Assembly (NCBI GenBank): GCA_023487605.1
Contig: JAMDEE010000003.1
Span: 1 to 28,803, forward strand
From: Patescibacteria group bacterium
GTDB lineage: Bacteria; Patescibacteriota; Microgenomatia; Levybacterales; UBA12049
DNA length: 28,803 nt
Reading direction: 5' to 3'
Shown here: positions 7,223 through 15,505 of the stretch, piece by piece
Layout of the letters: each line of letters begins with the position of its first letter
Numbering within the stretch: position 1 is the stretch's first letter
Notes under the pieces: generated by a model
What the model was told of the DNA's origin: nothing
The model's database searches: none
What the model saw: the letters and a program-made list of their open reading frames with translations, nothing else
Made by a program: the position numbers and the translations under genes

Positions 7223-7510
7223 ATGAGAACTTACGAACTGGCGGTTGTTTTAAGAGGATCTTTGACTCAAGCCGAAAGAGAGAAGCTTTTAGATAAAATA
7301 AAATCATTAATTCACGATATAAAAATTGCTAAGATTGATTCGTGGGGAGAAAAGGCGTTAAGTTATCCGATAAAAAAAGAAAGTTTGGGTTTTTATTTCC
7401 TTATGGCACTAGAACAACAAGGAGATAAAGCAGTTTCATTTTCCGATTTGGAGAAAAAATTATTAGCGGAAGAAGATATATTAAGACACTTGTTGGTAAG
7501 AACTAGGTAA
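7223..7510 (+). CDS. rpsF: 30S ribosomal protein S6
   Basis: S6 binds S18 in the platform of the small ribosomal subunit. The N-terminal RTYELAVVLRG strand and the SWGEKALSYPIKKESLGFYF core are typical. At 95 residues the length is normal for a bacterial S6 without C-terminal extension. ATG 7223 is preferred over the adjoining in-frame TTG at 7220. The order rpsF-ssb-rpsR is the classical bacterial arrangement. Confidence 0.95.
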   Translation: MRTYELAVVLRGSLTQAEREKLLDKIKSLIHDIKIAKIDSWGEKALSYPIKKESLGFYFLMALEQQGDKAVSFSDLEKKLLAEEDILRHLLVRTR

Positions 7511-7515
7511 AAAGT

Positions 7516-7627
7516 CAAAAATCAAAGGTCAAAAATGCAAGTTAAAATTCAAAAGTTTATATAATATAGTTATAGTATAATAAAAATACCTTAATTTTGA
7601 ATTTTGCATTTTAAATTTTGAATTTGA
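7516..7627. repeat. AT-rich imperfect inverted repeat between rpsF and ssb
   Basis: The left part (about 7516-7556) is built of CAAAAAT/CAAAG units with AAAATGCAAG and AAAATTCAAAAG. The right part (about 7591-7627) has the complementary TTTTGAATTTTGCATTTT pattern. They could fold back over a central AT-rich stretch that contains a TATAAT (7576-7581). It may supply a promoter for ssb. A related AT-rich element is at 15545-15604. Confidence 0.55.
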
Positions 7628-7647
7628 GTGAACGAAAGTGAACGATT

Positions 7648-8172
7648 ATGGCTAGAAGTTTAAACAGGGTTCAGCTAATTGGTAATTTAACTCGAGATCC
7701 GGAACTGCGGTATACCCCAACTGGTTCCGCGGTATGTTCTTTTTCTATAGCAACAAATAGAACATGGACAACCGATGATGGTCAAAAACATGAAGAAGCA
7801 GATTTTCATAGGGTTGTTGCTTGGAATAAATTGGCAGAGATTTGTTCTCAATTTCTGGTAAAGGGGAGAAAAGTGTATGTTGAAGGACGTCTCTCAACCA
7901 GAAACTGGACAGCTCAAGACGGTCAGCCGCGGTCAACAACAGAGGTAGTTATAGATAATATGATTCTTCTTGATCCAAAAAGACAGGAAGGAGAAAATAA
8001 TTTAGAGGAGAGTCAGATTGAGAAAAAAGATGAGAAAAAGCAAAAAGAGCCAAAAAAAGAAGAAAATAAATCAGTCCAAAAAGATCAAGATAGAATTCTA
8101 GATAATGAAAAAACAGAAGGTAAAAATGAATCGGAATCAGAAGAAGTTGCGCCGGACGATATTCCTTTTTAA
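7648..8172 (+). CDS. ssb: Single-stranded DNA-binding protein
   Basis: SSB coats single-stranded DNA in replication and repair and recruits partners through its C-terminal tip. The OB fold occupies residues 1-110: NRVQLIGNLTRDPELRYTPTGSAV, then FHRVVAWNKLAEIC and the YVEGRLSTRNW strand. A long Lys/Glu-rich flexible linker follows, and the end DDIPF is the canonical partner-binding tip. Its length of 174 residues is normal. It lies between rpsF and rpsR, 22 nt before the latter. No Shine-Dalgarno site is evident. Confidence 0.96.
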   Translation: MARSLNRVQLIGNLTRDPELRYTPTGSAVCSFSIATNRTWTTDDGQKHEEADFHRVVAWNKLAEICSQFLVKGRKVYVEGRLSTRNWTAQDGQPRSTTEVVIDNMILLDPKRQEGENNLEESQIEKKDEKKQKEPKKEENKSVQKDQDRILDNEKTEGKNESESEEVAPDDIPF

Positions 8173-8194
8173 CAATTGTTTATTTTATTAAAAT

Positions 8195-8440
8195 ATGAAA
8201 AAAAAGCTAAATACTAAAACCCGAAGAAGAAAAAATCTTAAGCCTAAAGATTGTTTCTTTTGTAAAGAAAAAAAAGAACCATGGTTTTCCGATTACGAAG
8301 TTTTGAGAAGATTTACAACAGATAGAGGGAAAATAATCTCAAGAGCTCGGTCTGGGATATGTTCCAAGCATCAGCGGAAACTTACTCGTTCCATTAAACA
8401 GGCAAGACATTTGGCTCTTTTACCGTTTACGTCGCTTTAG
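8195..8440 (+). CDS. rpsR: 30S ribosomal protein S18
   Basis: S18 partners S6 on the 30S platform. This 81-residue protein keeps the zinc-binding-type cysteines CFFC and CSKH, followed by the canonical QRKLTRSIKQARHLALLPFT end. It is the third gene of the rpsF-ssb-rpsR unit. There is no Shine-Dalgarno site in the AT-rich 22-nt gap. Confidence 0.95.
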   Translation: MKKKLNTKTRRRKNLKPKDCFFCKEKKEPWFSDYEVLRRFTTDRGKIISRARSGICSKHQRKLTRSIKQARHLALLPFTSL

Positions 8441-8463
8441 AAATTATTTTCCTCAAATTTTAT

Positions 8464-9723
8464 ATGAAAGTAAAATCGTTTCAGCTAATTTTGGTGATCA
8501 TTATATCCTTATTGGTAGGTTATTATTTTGGGATTAATAAGGTTACTTTTGATTGGAATCACTATGATCCGCAAATTAACGTTATTAATAAAGAACCGCC
8601 AGCTGGCGTTAAAAGCATTGATTTTTCTATGTTTTGGACAGTTTGGCAGCAAATCAATAGTTCGTATTATGATAAAAAGGCTGTAGATCCGACAAAACTT
8701 TTGGATGGAGCTATTTCCGGAATGATTTCGTCATTAAATGATCCTTTTAGTATGTTTTTGCCTCCTACCCAAAACGCAAATTTTAAATCGATAATGGCAG
8801 GACAATTTGATGGTATCGGAGCTGAACTTTCCATGATTAACAAAAATATTGTTGTAGTAGCTCCTTTAGACGGAAGCCCGGCGGAGAAAGCAGGTATAAA
8901 AGCGGGAGATATTATAGTTAAAGTTGACGGTCAGGATACCTTGGGTTGGAATTTGGGACAGGCAGTTTCGAAAATAAGAGGTCCAAAAGGTAAAGCAGTT
9001 GTCTTGACAGTTATACATAAAGGAAGTCAAAAACCTGTTAATATAAAGATAGTTAGAGATACGATAACAGTTAAAACCGTTTCCGGATGGGTAAAAAAAG
9101 TAAAAGATATAAGCGGAATTCAAAGTTCAAAGCTTAAGGCTCAAGGTCAGGATTCGGTTGCTTATATCAGGCTTTCTCAATTTGGAGATCAAACTAATAA
9201 AGACTGGATTTCGTTAGTTGATAAACTTGATTTGCAAATAAAAAATAGTAAGAATTTTAAAGGTGTTATACTCGATTTACGCAATAACCCAGGAGGGTAT
9301 CTAACAGACGCTACTTTTATAGCTTCCGAATTTATAAAAAGCGGAGTTGTGGTTTCTGAAGAAAAGGGTGGTGAAAAAACCAATCTTTATGTTTCGAGGA
9401 AAGGACTGTTGACGAATGTTCCGCTTGTTGTCTTAATAAATGGGGGATCGGCATCGGCATCGGAAATCGTAGCAGGAGCTCTCCGTGATCATAAACGAGC
9501 AGTTCTTGTTGGAGAAAAATCTTTTGGAAAAGGGACTGTTCAAGAGGCCGAGGATTTAGGTAATGGGGCAGGGCTTCATTTAACTATTGCTAAATGGTTG
9601 ACACCGGATGGAACATGGGTAAATAAAAAAGGTTTGACACCGGATTTTACTGTAGCAGTAGATACAAAGAATCCATTACATGACGCACAGCTTGAAAAAG
9701 CGGTAGAGATATTGGTAAAATAA
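8464..9723 (+). CDS. S41 family C-terminal processing peptidase (CtpA/Prc type)
   Basis: A membrane-anchored protease that trims C-termini of extracytoplasmic proteins. An N-terminal hydrophobic anchor covers about residues 6-23. A PDZ domain (about 115-195) has SPAEKAGIKAGDIIVKVDG. The S41 catalytic domain includes LDLRNNPGGYL, INGGSASASEIVAGAL (probable nucleophile Ser331) and GEKSFGKGTVQ (probable general base Lys356), giving the expected Ser-Lys dyad spacing of 25. Its length of 419 residues is typical. A short repeat-like tract at 9120-9151 encodes a loop between PDZ and catalytic domains. It is followed after 14 nt by an HtrA-type protease, forming an envelope protease pair downstream of rpsR. 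Confidence 0.93.
   Translation: MKVKSFQLILVIIISLLVGYYFGINKVTFDWNHYDPQINVINKEPPAGVKSIDFSMFWTVWQQINSSYYDKKAVDPTKLLDGAISGMISSLNDPFSMFLPPTQNANFKSIMAGQFDGIGAELSMINKNIVVVAPLDGSPAEKAGIKAGDIIVKVDGQDTLGWNLGQAVSKIRGPKGKAVVLTVIHKGSQKPVNIKIVRDTITVKTVSGWVKKVKDISGIQSSKLKAQGQDSVAYIRLSQFGDQTNKDWISLVDKLDLQIKNSKNFKGVILDLRNNPGGYLTDATFIASEFIKSGVVVSEEKGGEKTNLYVSRKGLLTNVPLVVLINGGSASASEIVAGALRDHKRAVLVGEKSFGKGTVQEAEDLGNGAGLHLTIAKWLTPDGTWVNKKGLTPDFTVAVDTKNPLHDAQLEKAVEILVK
9120..9151 (+). repeat. TCAAAG/TCAAGG-type repeat tract within the S41 peptidase gene
   Basis: TCAAAGTTCAAAGCTTAAGG continues with CTCAAGGTCAGG, a run of degenerate 8-9-nt units reading QSSKLKAQGQD. It lies in a non-catalytic loop and resembles the CTCAAAGCGC units in ychF. 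Confidence 0.45.
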
Positions 9724-9737
9724 TTCTAGCAAAACTT

Positions 9738-10880
9738 ATGAGAAAACTAATAGTATTAGTCGCTATTCTCACTTTAGCTTTATTTGCCTTTTCCGCGGTC
9801 TCAAAATATGTTCCCCAGCTCTCAAATTTTAAACCATCTGTTGTACAAACACCGGAAAAAGTAAAGGTTGTAACGGAGGAATCAGTTGTAATTAGCGCGG
9901 TTAAGAAAGTTGGCCCTTCTGTTGTAACCGTAGTGGAAGAGTCATCTCCCCAAAGCACTACACCTTATCAGCTTGGTCCATTCTCATTATTTTTTCAGGG
10001 ACAACAACCCGATCAGACTCAACAGCCCGTTAGTATTGGTTCGGGTTTTATAATCTCTTCTGACGGTTTGATTGTAACAAGCAAACATGTAGTAGCAGAT
10101 GTTGGAGCAAAGTATCAAGTTATAACAAGCGACGATAAAAAATATGATGTTAAAAAAATCTATCGTGATCCTTTGAACGATATAGCCATTATTAAAATAG
10201 ATCCTGCCCAAAATCCCGGTAAAAAATTAATACCTACTCCTTTGGGCAGTTCTTCTCATCTCCAGGTTGGTCAATTCGTAATAGCTATTGGAACCGCGCT
10301 CGGACAATTTAGAAACACTGTTACTACAGGGGTTATTTCGGGTTTAGGCCGCGGTATAACAGCAGGAGATCAATATCAAGGATATGTGGAGAGACTTGAT
10401 AATGTTATTCAGACTGATGCGGCGATTAATCCTGGAAATTCGGGAGGACCTCTTTTAAATTCTTCATCTCAAGTTATTGGAATTAACACCGCTATAGCCC
10501 AGAATGGTCAAAATATAGGTTTTGCTATTCCTATAAATGTTATAAAAGACAGCTTAAAGAATTTTAATGAGCATGGGCAGTTTGAAAGACCATATCTTGG
10601 TGTTGCCTACAAAATGCTTAATCAACAAGTTGCTCTTTTGAATAATGTGCCGGAAGGGGCTTATATAGAAGATGTTGTAACGGGTTCTCCCGCAGATAAG
10701 GCAGGTATACAAAAAGGAGATATAATTATTAAAATAGATAATCAGAGATTAACCGGTAAAAATCAACTTTCTTCTGCCATCGAGAACAAAAAAGTAGGGG
10801 ATAGTATACAGATAACTTTTTGGAGAGATCAAACAACAAAAACAGTAACAGCTACTCTTGTCTCCGCCCCGAGCCAATAA
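9738..10880 (+). CDS. HtrA/DegP-like serine protease with PDZ domain
   Basis: A trypsin-like quality-control protease facing the outside of the membrane. A signal anchor occupies residues 1-20. The catalytic triad is visible: His117 in VTSKHVVAD, Asp148 in DPLNDIAIIK and Ser235 in NPGNSGGPLLN. One C-terminal PDZ domain (about 285-375) has GSPADKAGIQKGDIIIKID. Its length of 380 residues suits the single-PDZ type (DegS or HtrA-like). It starts 14 nt after the S41 peptidase, so the two are probably co-transcribed. A CAATAATT/AATTATTG hairpin covers the stop region. Confidence 0.94.
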   Translation: MRKLIVLVAILTLALFAFSAVSKYVPQLSNFKPSVVQTPEKVKVVTEESVVISAVKKVGPSVVTVVEESSPQSTTPYQLGPFSLFFQGQQPDQTQQPVSIGSGFIISSDGLIVTSKHVVADVGAKYQVITSDDKKYDVKKIYRDPLNDIAIIKIDPAQNPGKKLIPTPLGSSSHLQVGQFVIAIGTALGQFRNTVTTGVISGLGRGITAGDQYQGYVERLDNVIQTDAAINPGNSGGPLLNSSSQVIGINTAIAQNGQNIGFAIPINVIKDSLKNFNEHGQFERPYLGVAYKMLNQQVALLNNVPEGAYIEDVVTGSPADKAGIQKGDIIIKIDNQRLTGKNQLSSAIENKKVGDSIQITFWRDQTTKTVTATLVSAPSQ

Positions 10881-10899
10881 TTTTCGGCAATAATTATTG
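10875..10899. terminator. Weak convergent terminator between the HtrA and RF1 genes
   Basis: CAATAATT (10875-10882) pairs with AATTATTG (10892-10899). The hairpin is AT-rich and followed by CTTTATT. Its position between two convergent genes supports a terminator role. Confidence 0.35.
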
Positions 10900-10901
10900 C
10901 T

Positions 10902-11795
10902 TTATTCCGTGGGGTTTTCTATCGTTTTCTTTGTTTCTTCAATTATTTCCTCTAGTTTTTCTCCGTCTAGGATAGATGGAAGATTATGCCATGATTTATT
11001 GATTCTGTGATCTGTAACTCTATCTTGCGGAAAATTATATGTCCTTATTTTTTCAGCTCGCATACCTCTTCCAACTTGAGTTGACTTAAGCGATGAAATT
11101 TCAGTTTGCTGTTTTTCAACTTCCATTTCCCAAAGTTTTGCTCTTAACATTTCCATGGCAATTTCGCGGTTTTGGGCTTGAAATCTTTGCGTTTGGCAGG
11201 TTATAACAATGCCTGTCGGTTTATGTTTAAGCCGTACTGCTGTTGAAACCTTATTAACATTTTGTCCGCCGTGTCCTCCCGACCTAAACGCTTCAAACTC
11301 AATATCGTCCGGGTTTACATGCAGATCTATGTCTCCTAGCTCGGGCAGTATAGAAACCGTTGCGGTCGAGGTATGAATCCTATCTCTTTTCTCAGTCGTT
11401 GGAATTCTTTGCACCCTATGGACTCCTGCTTCATATTTAAATTTACCAAAGGCGTTTTTTCCTGTTATTTTAATAACATCCTCATCCAGGTTTTCAACAA
11501 CCAATCCTGCCTTTTGGGCAAAACGCTGATACATTCTTAAAAGTTCCTGCGCCCAGGATTTCGCTTCTTCTCCTCCGGCCGCTCCTTTTACTTCAAGGAG
11601 TATGTTGCGATTGTCAAAAGATTCTTTTTCGTCAGAAGACGAATTTAAACTTTTTTCAAGGATTTCTTTTTGTTCTCTGAGAAGATCAAGTTCTTTTTGG
11701 GCGAGTTCCTGCATGTCGGGTTCAAGAAGGAGAGTTTCTGTTTCCCGGATTTTATTTTCTAATTCCTTTAGTTGGATTAGTCTGTAATCCTCCAT
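10902..11795 (-). CDS. prfA: Peptide chain release factor 1, short N-terminal domain
   Basis: RF1 recognises UAA/UAG and triggers peptide release. The GGQ loop [19 protein letters not shown] is present. The decoding segment [26 protein letters not shown] carries the P-x-T motif (PTT) of RF1 rather than the SPF of RF2, and [15 protein letters not shown] near the end is RF1-type. The protein has 297 residues while the family usually has about 360; the missing part is in N-terminal domain 1. An upstream extension is not possible because rpmE ends 1 nt before the ATG. It is co-transcribed with rpmE (TAG-A-ATG junction). Confidence 0.94.
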   Translation of the reverse strand: MEDYRLIQLKELENKIRETETLLLEPDMQELAQKELDLLREQKEILEKSLNSSSDEKESFDNRNILLEVKGAAGGEEAKSWAQELLRMYQRFAQKAGLVVENLDEDVIKITGKNAFGKFKYEAGVHRVQRIPTTEKRDRIHTSTATVSILPELGDIDLHVNPDDIEFEAFRSGGHGGQNVNKVSTAVRLKHKPTGIVITCQTQRFQAQNREIAMEMLRAKLWEMEVEKQQTEISSLKSTQVGRGMRAEKIRTYNFPQDRVTDHRINKSWHNLPSILDGEKLEEIIEETKKTIENPTE

Positions 11796-11796
11796 T

Positions 11797-12096
11797 CTAT
11801 TTTATTGCCATTAGCATTTCGCGGAGAGTTTTAGGTTCGTTGTCTTTTTTCTTCATCTCGTCTTTTTTCTTCATCGCATTTACTTTATAGGCTGATGCTT
11901 TAGTCTGTTTTTGTTGGAATTTTTGAATCCTCGAGGCGCTGTCCACAAATCTTTGCTCTCCTGTGTAAAAGGGATGGCATTTACTACAAAGTTCAACACG
12001 AATTACCGGTATAGTTGAGCCTATTGTAAATTCATTGCCGCAGGAACATATTACCTGTGCTTCGTTATAGTATTGCGGATGAATATTTGCTTTCAT
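11797..12096 (-). CDS. rpmE: 50S ribosomal protein L31, zinc-type with Lys-rich tail
   Basis: A large-subunit protein. [20 protein letters not shown] is the canonical N-terminus. With [20 protein letters not shown] it gives the zinc-binding version (cysteines in CSC and CSKC). The start at 12096 is chosen because it gives the canonical N-terminus; an in-frame ATG six codons upstream lies in the promoter. The protein is longer than usual: a tail of about 30 residues contains a tandem repeat ([12 protein letters not shown], an 18-bp DNA repeat) and ends MLMAIK. It is followed directly by prfA. Confidence 0.94.
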   Translation of the reverse strand: MKANIHPQYYNEAQVICSCGNEFTIGSTIPVIRVELCSKCHPFYTGEQRFVDSASRIQKFQQKQTKASAYKVNAMKKKDEMKKKDNEPKTLREMLMAIK

Positions 12097-12105
12097 TATA
12101 GATAT

Positions 12106-12134
12106 ATAATACACTATTTAAGCGTAAACCGCAA
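12106..12134 (-). promoter_or_regulatory. Promoter of rpmE-prfA
   Basis: On the minus strand TTGCGG (12129-12134), a 17-nt spacer and TATTAT (12106-12111). The start codon at 12096 is 9 nt from the -10 box, so the leader is at most a few bases. Confidence 0.5.
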
Positions 12135-12175
12135 TAAACAAGAAGTTATAAGTTCCAAATAGCGGTAAAGGTATG

Positions 12176-13408
12176 CTAGTCTAGTTCGTTGATAAGCTGA
12201 TCGTTTTGGATTGTTTTTTGAGTTCCGCTTTTTAAATCTTTTAATGTTACGGTATTATTTTTTGCTTCGTCCGGTCCTATTATAACCGCATAAGGAATCC
12301 CTTTTTGGTCGGCGTATTTCAGTTGCTTTTCAAGTTTTGCATTTTCGTCTAGGTATATTTCTGAATTTATACCAATTGTTCGAATGATCGAAGCGATTTC
12401 AATCGATTGCTGTTTGAGTTGCGGAGAGAAAATTGTTACTAAAACCTTAGTTGTTTGTAGATCTTTGGGAAAAAGTTTAAACTCTTCCATTGCTTCAATG
12501 ATTCTGTCGAATCCAAAAGCGCATCCAACCGCCGGGATATCTCTTTTCGCAAACATTCCAGTCAAATTATCGTATCTTCCTCCTCCGCAGACCGACCCTG
12601 CCGAATATCCGTCTATTTCAACTTCAAAAATAAGCCCGGTATAGTAACTTAATCCTCTTGCTAAAGTAGGCGAGAATTCATAGCTTGTCTGATCAATCCC
12701 TAGTTTTTCAAGTAAAGAAAATATTTCCTTAAGGCGGTTAGTGGGCGAAAGGGTCTGGATAATTTCAAGAATAGATACTGCTTGTTCTTTAGAGAAGTAA
12801 GTTTCAAGTTCTTTGAAAACGCCTTCTTTACCAATTTTTTTCATCTTATCGATGGCAATTACAGCTTTGATATTTTTATCGGGTGTTATTGTGATATCTT
12901 TTTTTGTAAAGTCTAAATTTTCGCGATCATTAATGAGCATTTTAAATTTAGAAAATCCCAGTTTCCTTAGAGAATCGGCAGCAACCTGTATAATTTCGGC
13001 ATCACTCATAGGCGAAGATGGCCCAACCGTATCAATATCGCATTGCAGGAATTCTCTATATCTTCCTTTTTGAGTATTTTCCGCACGCCAGACATTTTGA
13101 ATTTGATATCTTTTAAACGGCATCGGCAGCTGATTGCCATATTGAGCAACAACGCGCGCGAGGGGTACTGTTTGATCGTAGCGAAGGGCAACGCGCCGCC
13201 CTCCGTTATCGGTAAACCTATACATTAATTTATCGCCTTCATCCCCGTATTTTCCGAGAAGAATCTCTTCATATTCCAAAGCAGGTGTTTCTAAAGGCTC
13301 AAAACCATAGGACTCAAATACCTTTCTCAAGATATCTATAACATATTGACGCTTCCTCGCCTCGCTTGGCAAAAAATCCCGAAATCCTTTAAGGGTTTGA
13401 ATATTCAT
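12176..13408 (-). CDS. hisS: Histidyl-tRNA synthetase
   Basis: A class II synthetase that charges tRNA-His. Visible are the N-terminal IQTLKGFRDFLP, motif 1, YDQTVPLARVVAQYG, the motif 2 region FKRYQIQNVWRAENTQKGRY followed by REFLQCDID, the His-specific LARGLSYYTGLIFEVE, SVCGGGRYDNL, and motif 3 GCAFGFDRI. The C-terminal anticodon-binding domain begins at about residue 325 (KVLVTIFSPQ). The presence of that domain and of the catalytic motifs argues against the HisZ paralog. ATG 13408 is preferred; a GTG at 13414 directly after the preceding stop is in frame. It is the last gene of the cassette with the LOG-like and PRTase-like genes. Confidence 0.94.
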   Translation of the reverse strand: MNIQTLKGFRDFLPSEARKRQYVIDILRKVFESYGFEPLETPALEYEEILLGKYGDEGDKLMYRFTDNGGRRVALRYDQTVPLARVVAQYGNQLPMPFKRYQIQNVWRAENTQKGRYREFLQCDIDTVGPSSPMSDAEIIQVAADSLRKLGFSKFKMLINDRENLDFTKKDITITPDKNIKAVIAIDKMKKIGKEGVFKELETYFSKEQAVSILEIIQTLSPTNRLKEIFSLLEKLGIDQTSYEFSPTLARGLSYYTGLIFEVEIDGYSAGSVCGGGRYDNLTGMFAKRDIPAVGCAFGFDRIIEAMEEFKLFPKDLQTTKVLVTIFSPQLKQQSIEIASIIRTIGINSEIYLDENAKLEKQLKYADQKGIPYAVIIGPDEAKNNTVTLKDLKSGTQKTIQNDQLINELD

Positions 13409-13415
13409 ATTCACT

Positions 13416-13940
13416 TTATTTTAGCTTATTCAACAATAATTTAACAGCCCCATCTGCAGAAGATGCTGCGATTATTTTTATATTTTGTCTTTCATCAAGG
13501 TATGTATTGGCAAGTTTATTTGCCCATCCCTGCACACTTTTTATCGCAATAATCGGCTTCTTGTTTCTGTAGGCGAGCGCTAACTCTTGTAATGTGCCAG
13601 ACCCACCTCCAATTGCAATTAAACCATCGGACATCGAGACTATTAGAGACTCCTCAGAGCAATTGATTATGCCGGAAACAACCTCAACATCAATATATTC
13701 ATTCGCCTGGTTTCTTTTATTACCCGAGATGATTCCGACTGTAATTCCCCCTTTTTCTTTTGCTCCTCTACATGCTTCTTGCATAATTCCTCCTTTTCCA
13801 CCGCAGACTAAAATAGCGTTGTTTAATGCAATCAATTTTCCAACCTCATAAGCAATCTGATATGCTTTCTTATCAGGTTTTTTCTTTGTATATTCTTCGT
13901 ATCCTGCTGATCCGATAACTCCTATTTGCAATTTTTTCAT
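13416..13940 (-). CDS. LOG/SLOG-family Rossmann protein (TIGR00725-like)
   Basis: A 174-residue protein with the LOG-like Rossmann fold. VGVIG-type strand IGVIGSAGY starts the domain, CGGKGGIMQEACRGAKEKGG and GGGSGTLQELALAYRNKKPI are the two nucleotide-phosphate binding blocks (family PGGxGTxxE). Relatives include LOG phosphoribohydrolases, which cleave ribose-5-phosphate from nucleotides, and SLOG sensors of nucleotide-derived ligands. Which of these applies is unknown. Its ATG overlaps the TGA of the preceding PRTase-like gene by 4 nt (ATGA), and hisS begins within a few bases of its stop, so it is translationally coupled on both sides. Confidence 0.87.
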   Translation of the reverse strand: MKKLQIGVIGSAGYEEYTKKKPDKKAYQIAYEVGKLIALNNAILVCGGKGGIMQEACRGAKEKGGITVGIISGNKRNQANEYIDVEVVSGIINCSEESLIVSMSDGLIAIGGGSGTLQELALAYRNKKPIIAIKSVQGWANKLANTYLDERQNIKIIAASSADGAVKLLLNKLK

Positions 13941-14779
13941 AATTTCACTTTTCCTCTCATCATTTGTATTGCCTCTAGAAAAGTTTCTTTATCATCAACA
14001 TAATTTTCTAAATACTTATCTCGCACGGATCTTGATTTATTTGAATTTCCAATGAGCATTGACAAGCTATTCAATGGTGGGATCCCTGTTATGCCCTGAT
14101 AAATGACCGGACTAGTCACTGCTTTATATCCTTCTACGCCACACTGATTTTTTGATTTATTTCTTCTTCGAAGAGGAGAAAGTGTCATCAGGGCACACGC
14201 AAACCATTCAAGATGTTTCATGGGAAATGTTTGTTGAATAGTCTTTAAGGTTGCTCCAGTTACTATGACATCATCCAAAACAATAACTGTTTCTGCTTTT
14301 GTATCAGAAAGAGCTCTTCGTACTCTATTTTTTTCTCCCAATTCAACTTCTTCTATCGATCCTGTTTTTGGGTTGACTACTCGCTGTGTTGGTATCTCTA
14401 CCGTATTTAAACCATCTGTTAATTCTTGGGGTAATAACTCTTTAACTACTTGAGCGCCTGCGCCAGGAAAAATAAGTACTGTTTTCTTTTTATTAACAGT
14501 TCTCAGAAGAGTTTCCAGCTTTCGATCTAGAGCAAAAGTAAGATCTTGCGCATCATAGACTTCAAGCCAGCCTCGACACGCAACTTGAGAGGTTTCTATA
14601 TCTTCTTGCAAAGAAATTTGAGCACGGTATGAAATATCATCTATTGCCAGTCGAGTATTTGATGTGTCAACCAATACAAATCTATCCCAATAAAGAGCAG
14701 GATAATCTCTTCGCAGTCTTGTCTGCATATCTCTTTCTAGAATATCAAGTTGATTTTTATCTCTAACATCAATTGTCAT
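13937..14779 (-). CDS. Phosphoribosyltransferase-like protein with extra N-terminal region
   Basis: A 280-residue cytoplasmic protein. The central part has a type I PRTase PRPP-binding loop, VIVLDDVIVTGATLKTI (about residues 165-181), preceded by a probable first loop, IFPGAGAQVV. The N-terminal ~75 residues (with WDRFVLVDTSNTRLAIDD) and the C-terminal ~70 residues are not recognised. The substrate is unknown. The gene overlaps both neighbours by 4 nt (ATGA at each junction), so stoichiometric expression with the upstream unknown protein and the downstream LOG-like protein is expected. A PRTase and a phosphoribohydrolase-type fold side by side suggest chemistry on a nucleotide or ribose-phosphate compound; this is inference. 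Confidence 0.8.
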   Translation of the reverse strand: MTIDVRDKNQLDILERDMQTRLRRDYPALYWDRFVLVDTSNTRLAIDDISYRAQISLQEDIETSQVACRGWLEVYDAQDLTFALDRKLETLLRTVNKKKTVLIFPGAGAQVVKELLPQELTDGLNTVEIPTQRVVNPKTGSIEEVELGEKNRVRRALSDTKAETVIVLDDVIVTGATLKTIQQTFPMKHLEWFACALMTLSPLRRRNKSKNQCGVEGYKAVTSPVIYQGITGIPPLNSLSMLIGNSNKSRSVRDKYLENYVDDKETFLEAIQMMRGKVKL

Positions 14780-15438
14780 TGTTTTCTCCTTTGTTTTTCT
14801 TGAAACGTAAAAAAGTTTGGAAATTCTATTGAATATTGTTTATTGAGCAGATTCAATGCATAAAAGAAAATTTCATACATACCACTTTCATTTCCGCGAT
14901 ACTTTTGTAACCACTGTTGCATCTCCGGTGCTTTATCGCGAATCCACTGTGATCTATTTGCACTATCTGGCATTGGAAAATTTGTAATTCTAGTTCTATA
15001 ATTTTCATCAGCTAGCTTAGTTTTAATTTTTTTAAGCTCCTCGAGATCGAAGTATGATGTCCCGAACACATAATCAAACCCATCACTATAGCGAAATCGT
15101 AGCCCATCCAAAGAGAAGCGGAGTCTAATAATACTTCTAGAGCCTAAAATTACCTGCTCACCATTGTTTTCTTTCCATCCAAATACGTTTTCCGGCGAGT
15201 TCGATCCTTTGACAGGCCATAGATCAATACCGTACTCATTATTTTTTGGCTCAACGGCGAATACGAAAATGTCTTCTATAAATCTATCTCCATCTATTTT
15301 TCTCCTGAGACCAAATCCTGGAGTAGTAAGATTTATGGGCCACCTTTGACCAACGGTTCTAAAATATCGGGCTATCTTTCGGTTTAATTCCCTGGTTTTA
15401 TTTTGTTCGCTTCCACACCTTATTTCTTTAATATTCAT
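14776..15438 (-). CDS. Unknown cytoplasmic protein, first gene of the PRTase-LOG cassette
   Basis: A 220-residue protein not recognised as any family. It has no signal peptide or membrane segment. Notable segments are QRWPINLTTPGFGLRRKIDG, a strand-rich middle (IIRLRFSLDGLRFRYSDGFDYVFG) and an aromatic, Gln/Lys-rich end. ATG 15438 is chosen because GGAAGGA lies just upstream (15442-15448), although the spacing is only 3 nt. An in-frame ATG at 15450 directly follows the T tract of a terminator hairpin. Starting further upstream would place the hairpin inside the gene. Its TGA overlaps the next ATG (ATGA). Expression probably depends on reading through the leader hairpins. Confidence 0.72.
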   Translation of the reverse strand: MNIKEIRCGSEQNKTRELNRKIARYFRTVGQRWPINLTTPGFGLRRKIDGDRFIEDIFVFAVEPKNNEYGIDLWPVKGSNSPENVFGWKENNGEQVILGSRSIIRLRFSLDGLRFRYSDGFDYVFGTSYFDLEELKKIKTKLADENYRTRITNFPMPDSANRSQWIRDKAPEMQQWLQKYRGNESGMYEIFFYALNLLNKQYSIEFPNFFTFQEKQRRKQ

Positions 15439-15485
15439 AAATCCTTCCATAAAAAAACCGCCTGTTCGGCGGTTAAGATTTTCAT
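15435..15485 (-). CDS. Possible 16-residue leader peptide spanning the attenuator hairpin
   Basis: An ATG at 15485 opens a 17-codon frame (MKILTAEQAVFLWKDL) that runs through the terminator hairpin at 15451-15474. It ends in a TGA overlapping the ATG of the next gene (ATGA), the same overlap type used at the next two junctions. It contains one Trp codon. There is no clear Shine-Dalgarno site. Such a short frame can occur by chance. Confidence 0.25.
   Translation of the reverse strand: MKILTAEQAVFLWKDL
15451..15474 (-). terminator. Strong intrinsic terminator/attenuator before the cassette
   Basis: On the minus strand AACCGCC and GGCGGTT form a perfect 7-bp GC-rich stem with a 5-nt loop, followed by at least five T residues (seven counting the A-T end of the stem). 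It lies only about 13 nt before the chosen start codon at 15438, the position expected of an attenuator rather than of a simple gene end. Confidence 0.75.
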
Positions 15486-15505
15486 ATTTATTTAAATTTA
15501 AACAC

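Noticed and set aside
12176..13408. hisS as the regulatory paralog HisZ paired with the PRTase-like gene
   Set aside because: All class II catalytic motifs and a full C-terminal anticodon-binding domain are present, and the PRTase-like gene does not resemble HisG.
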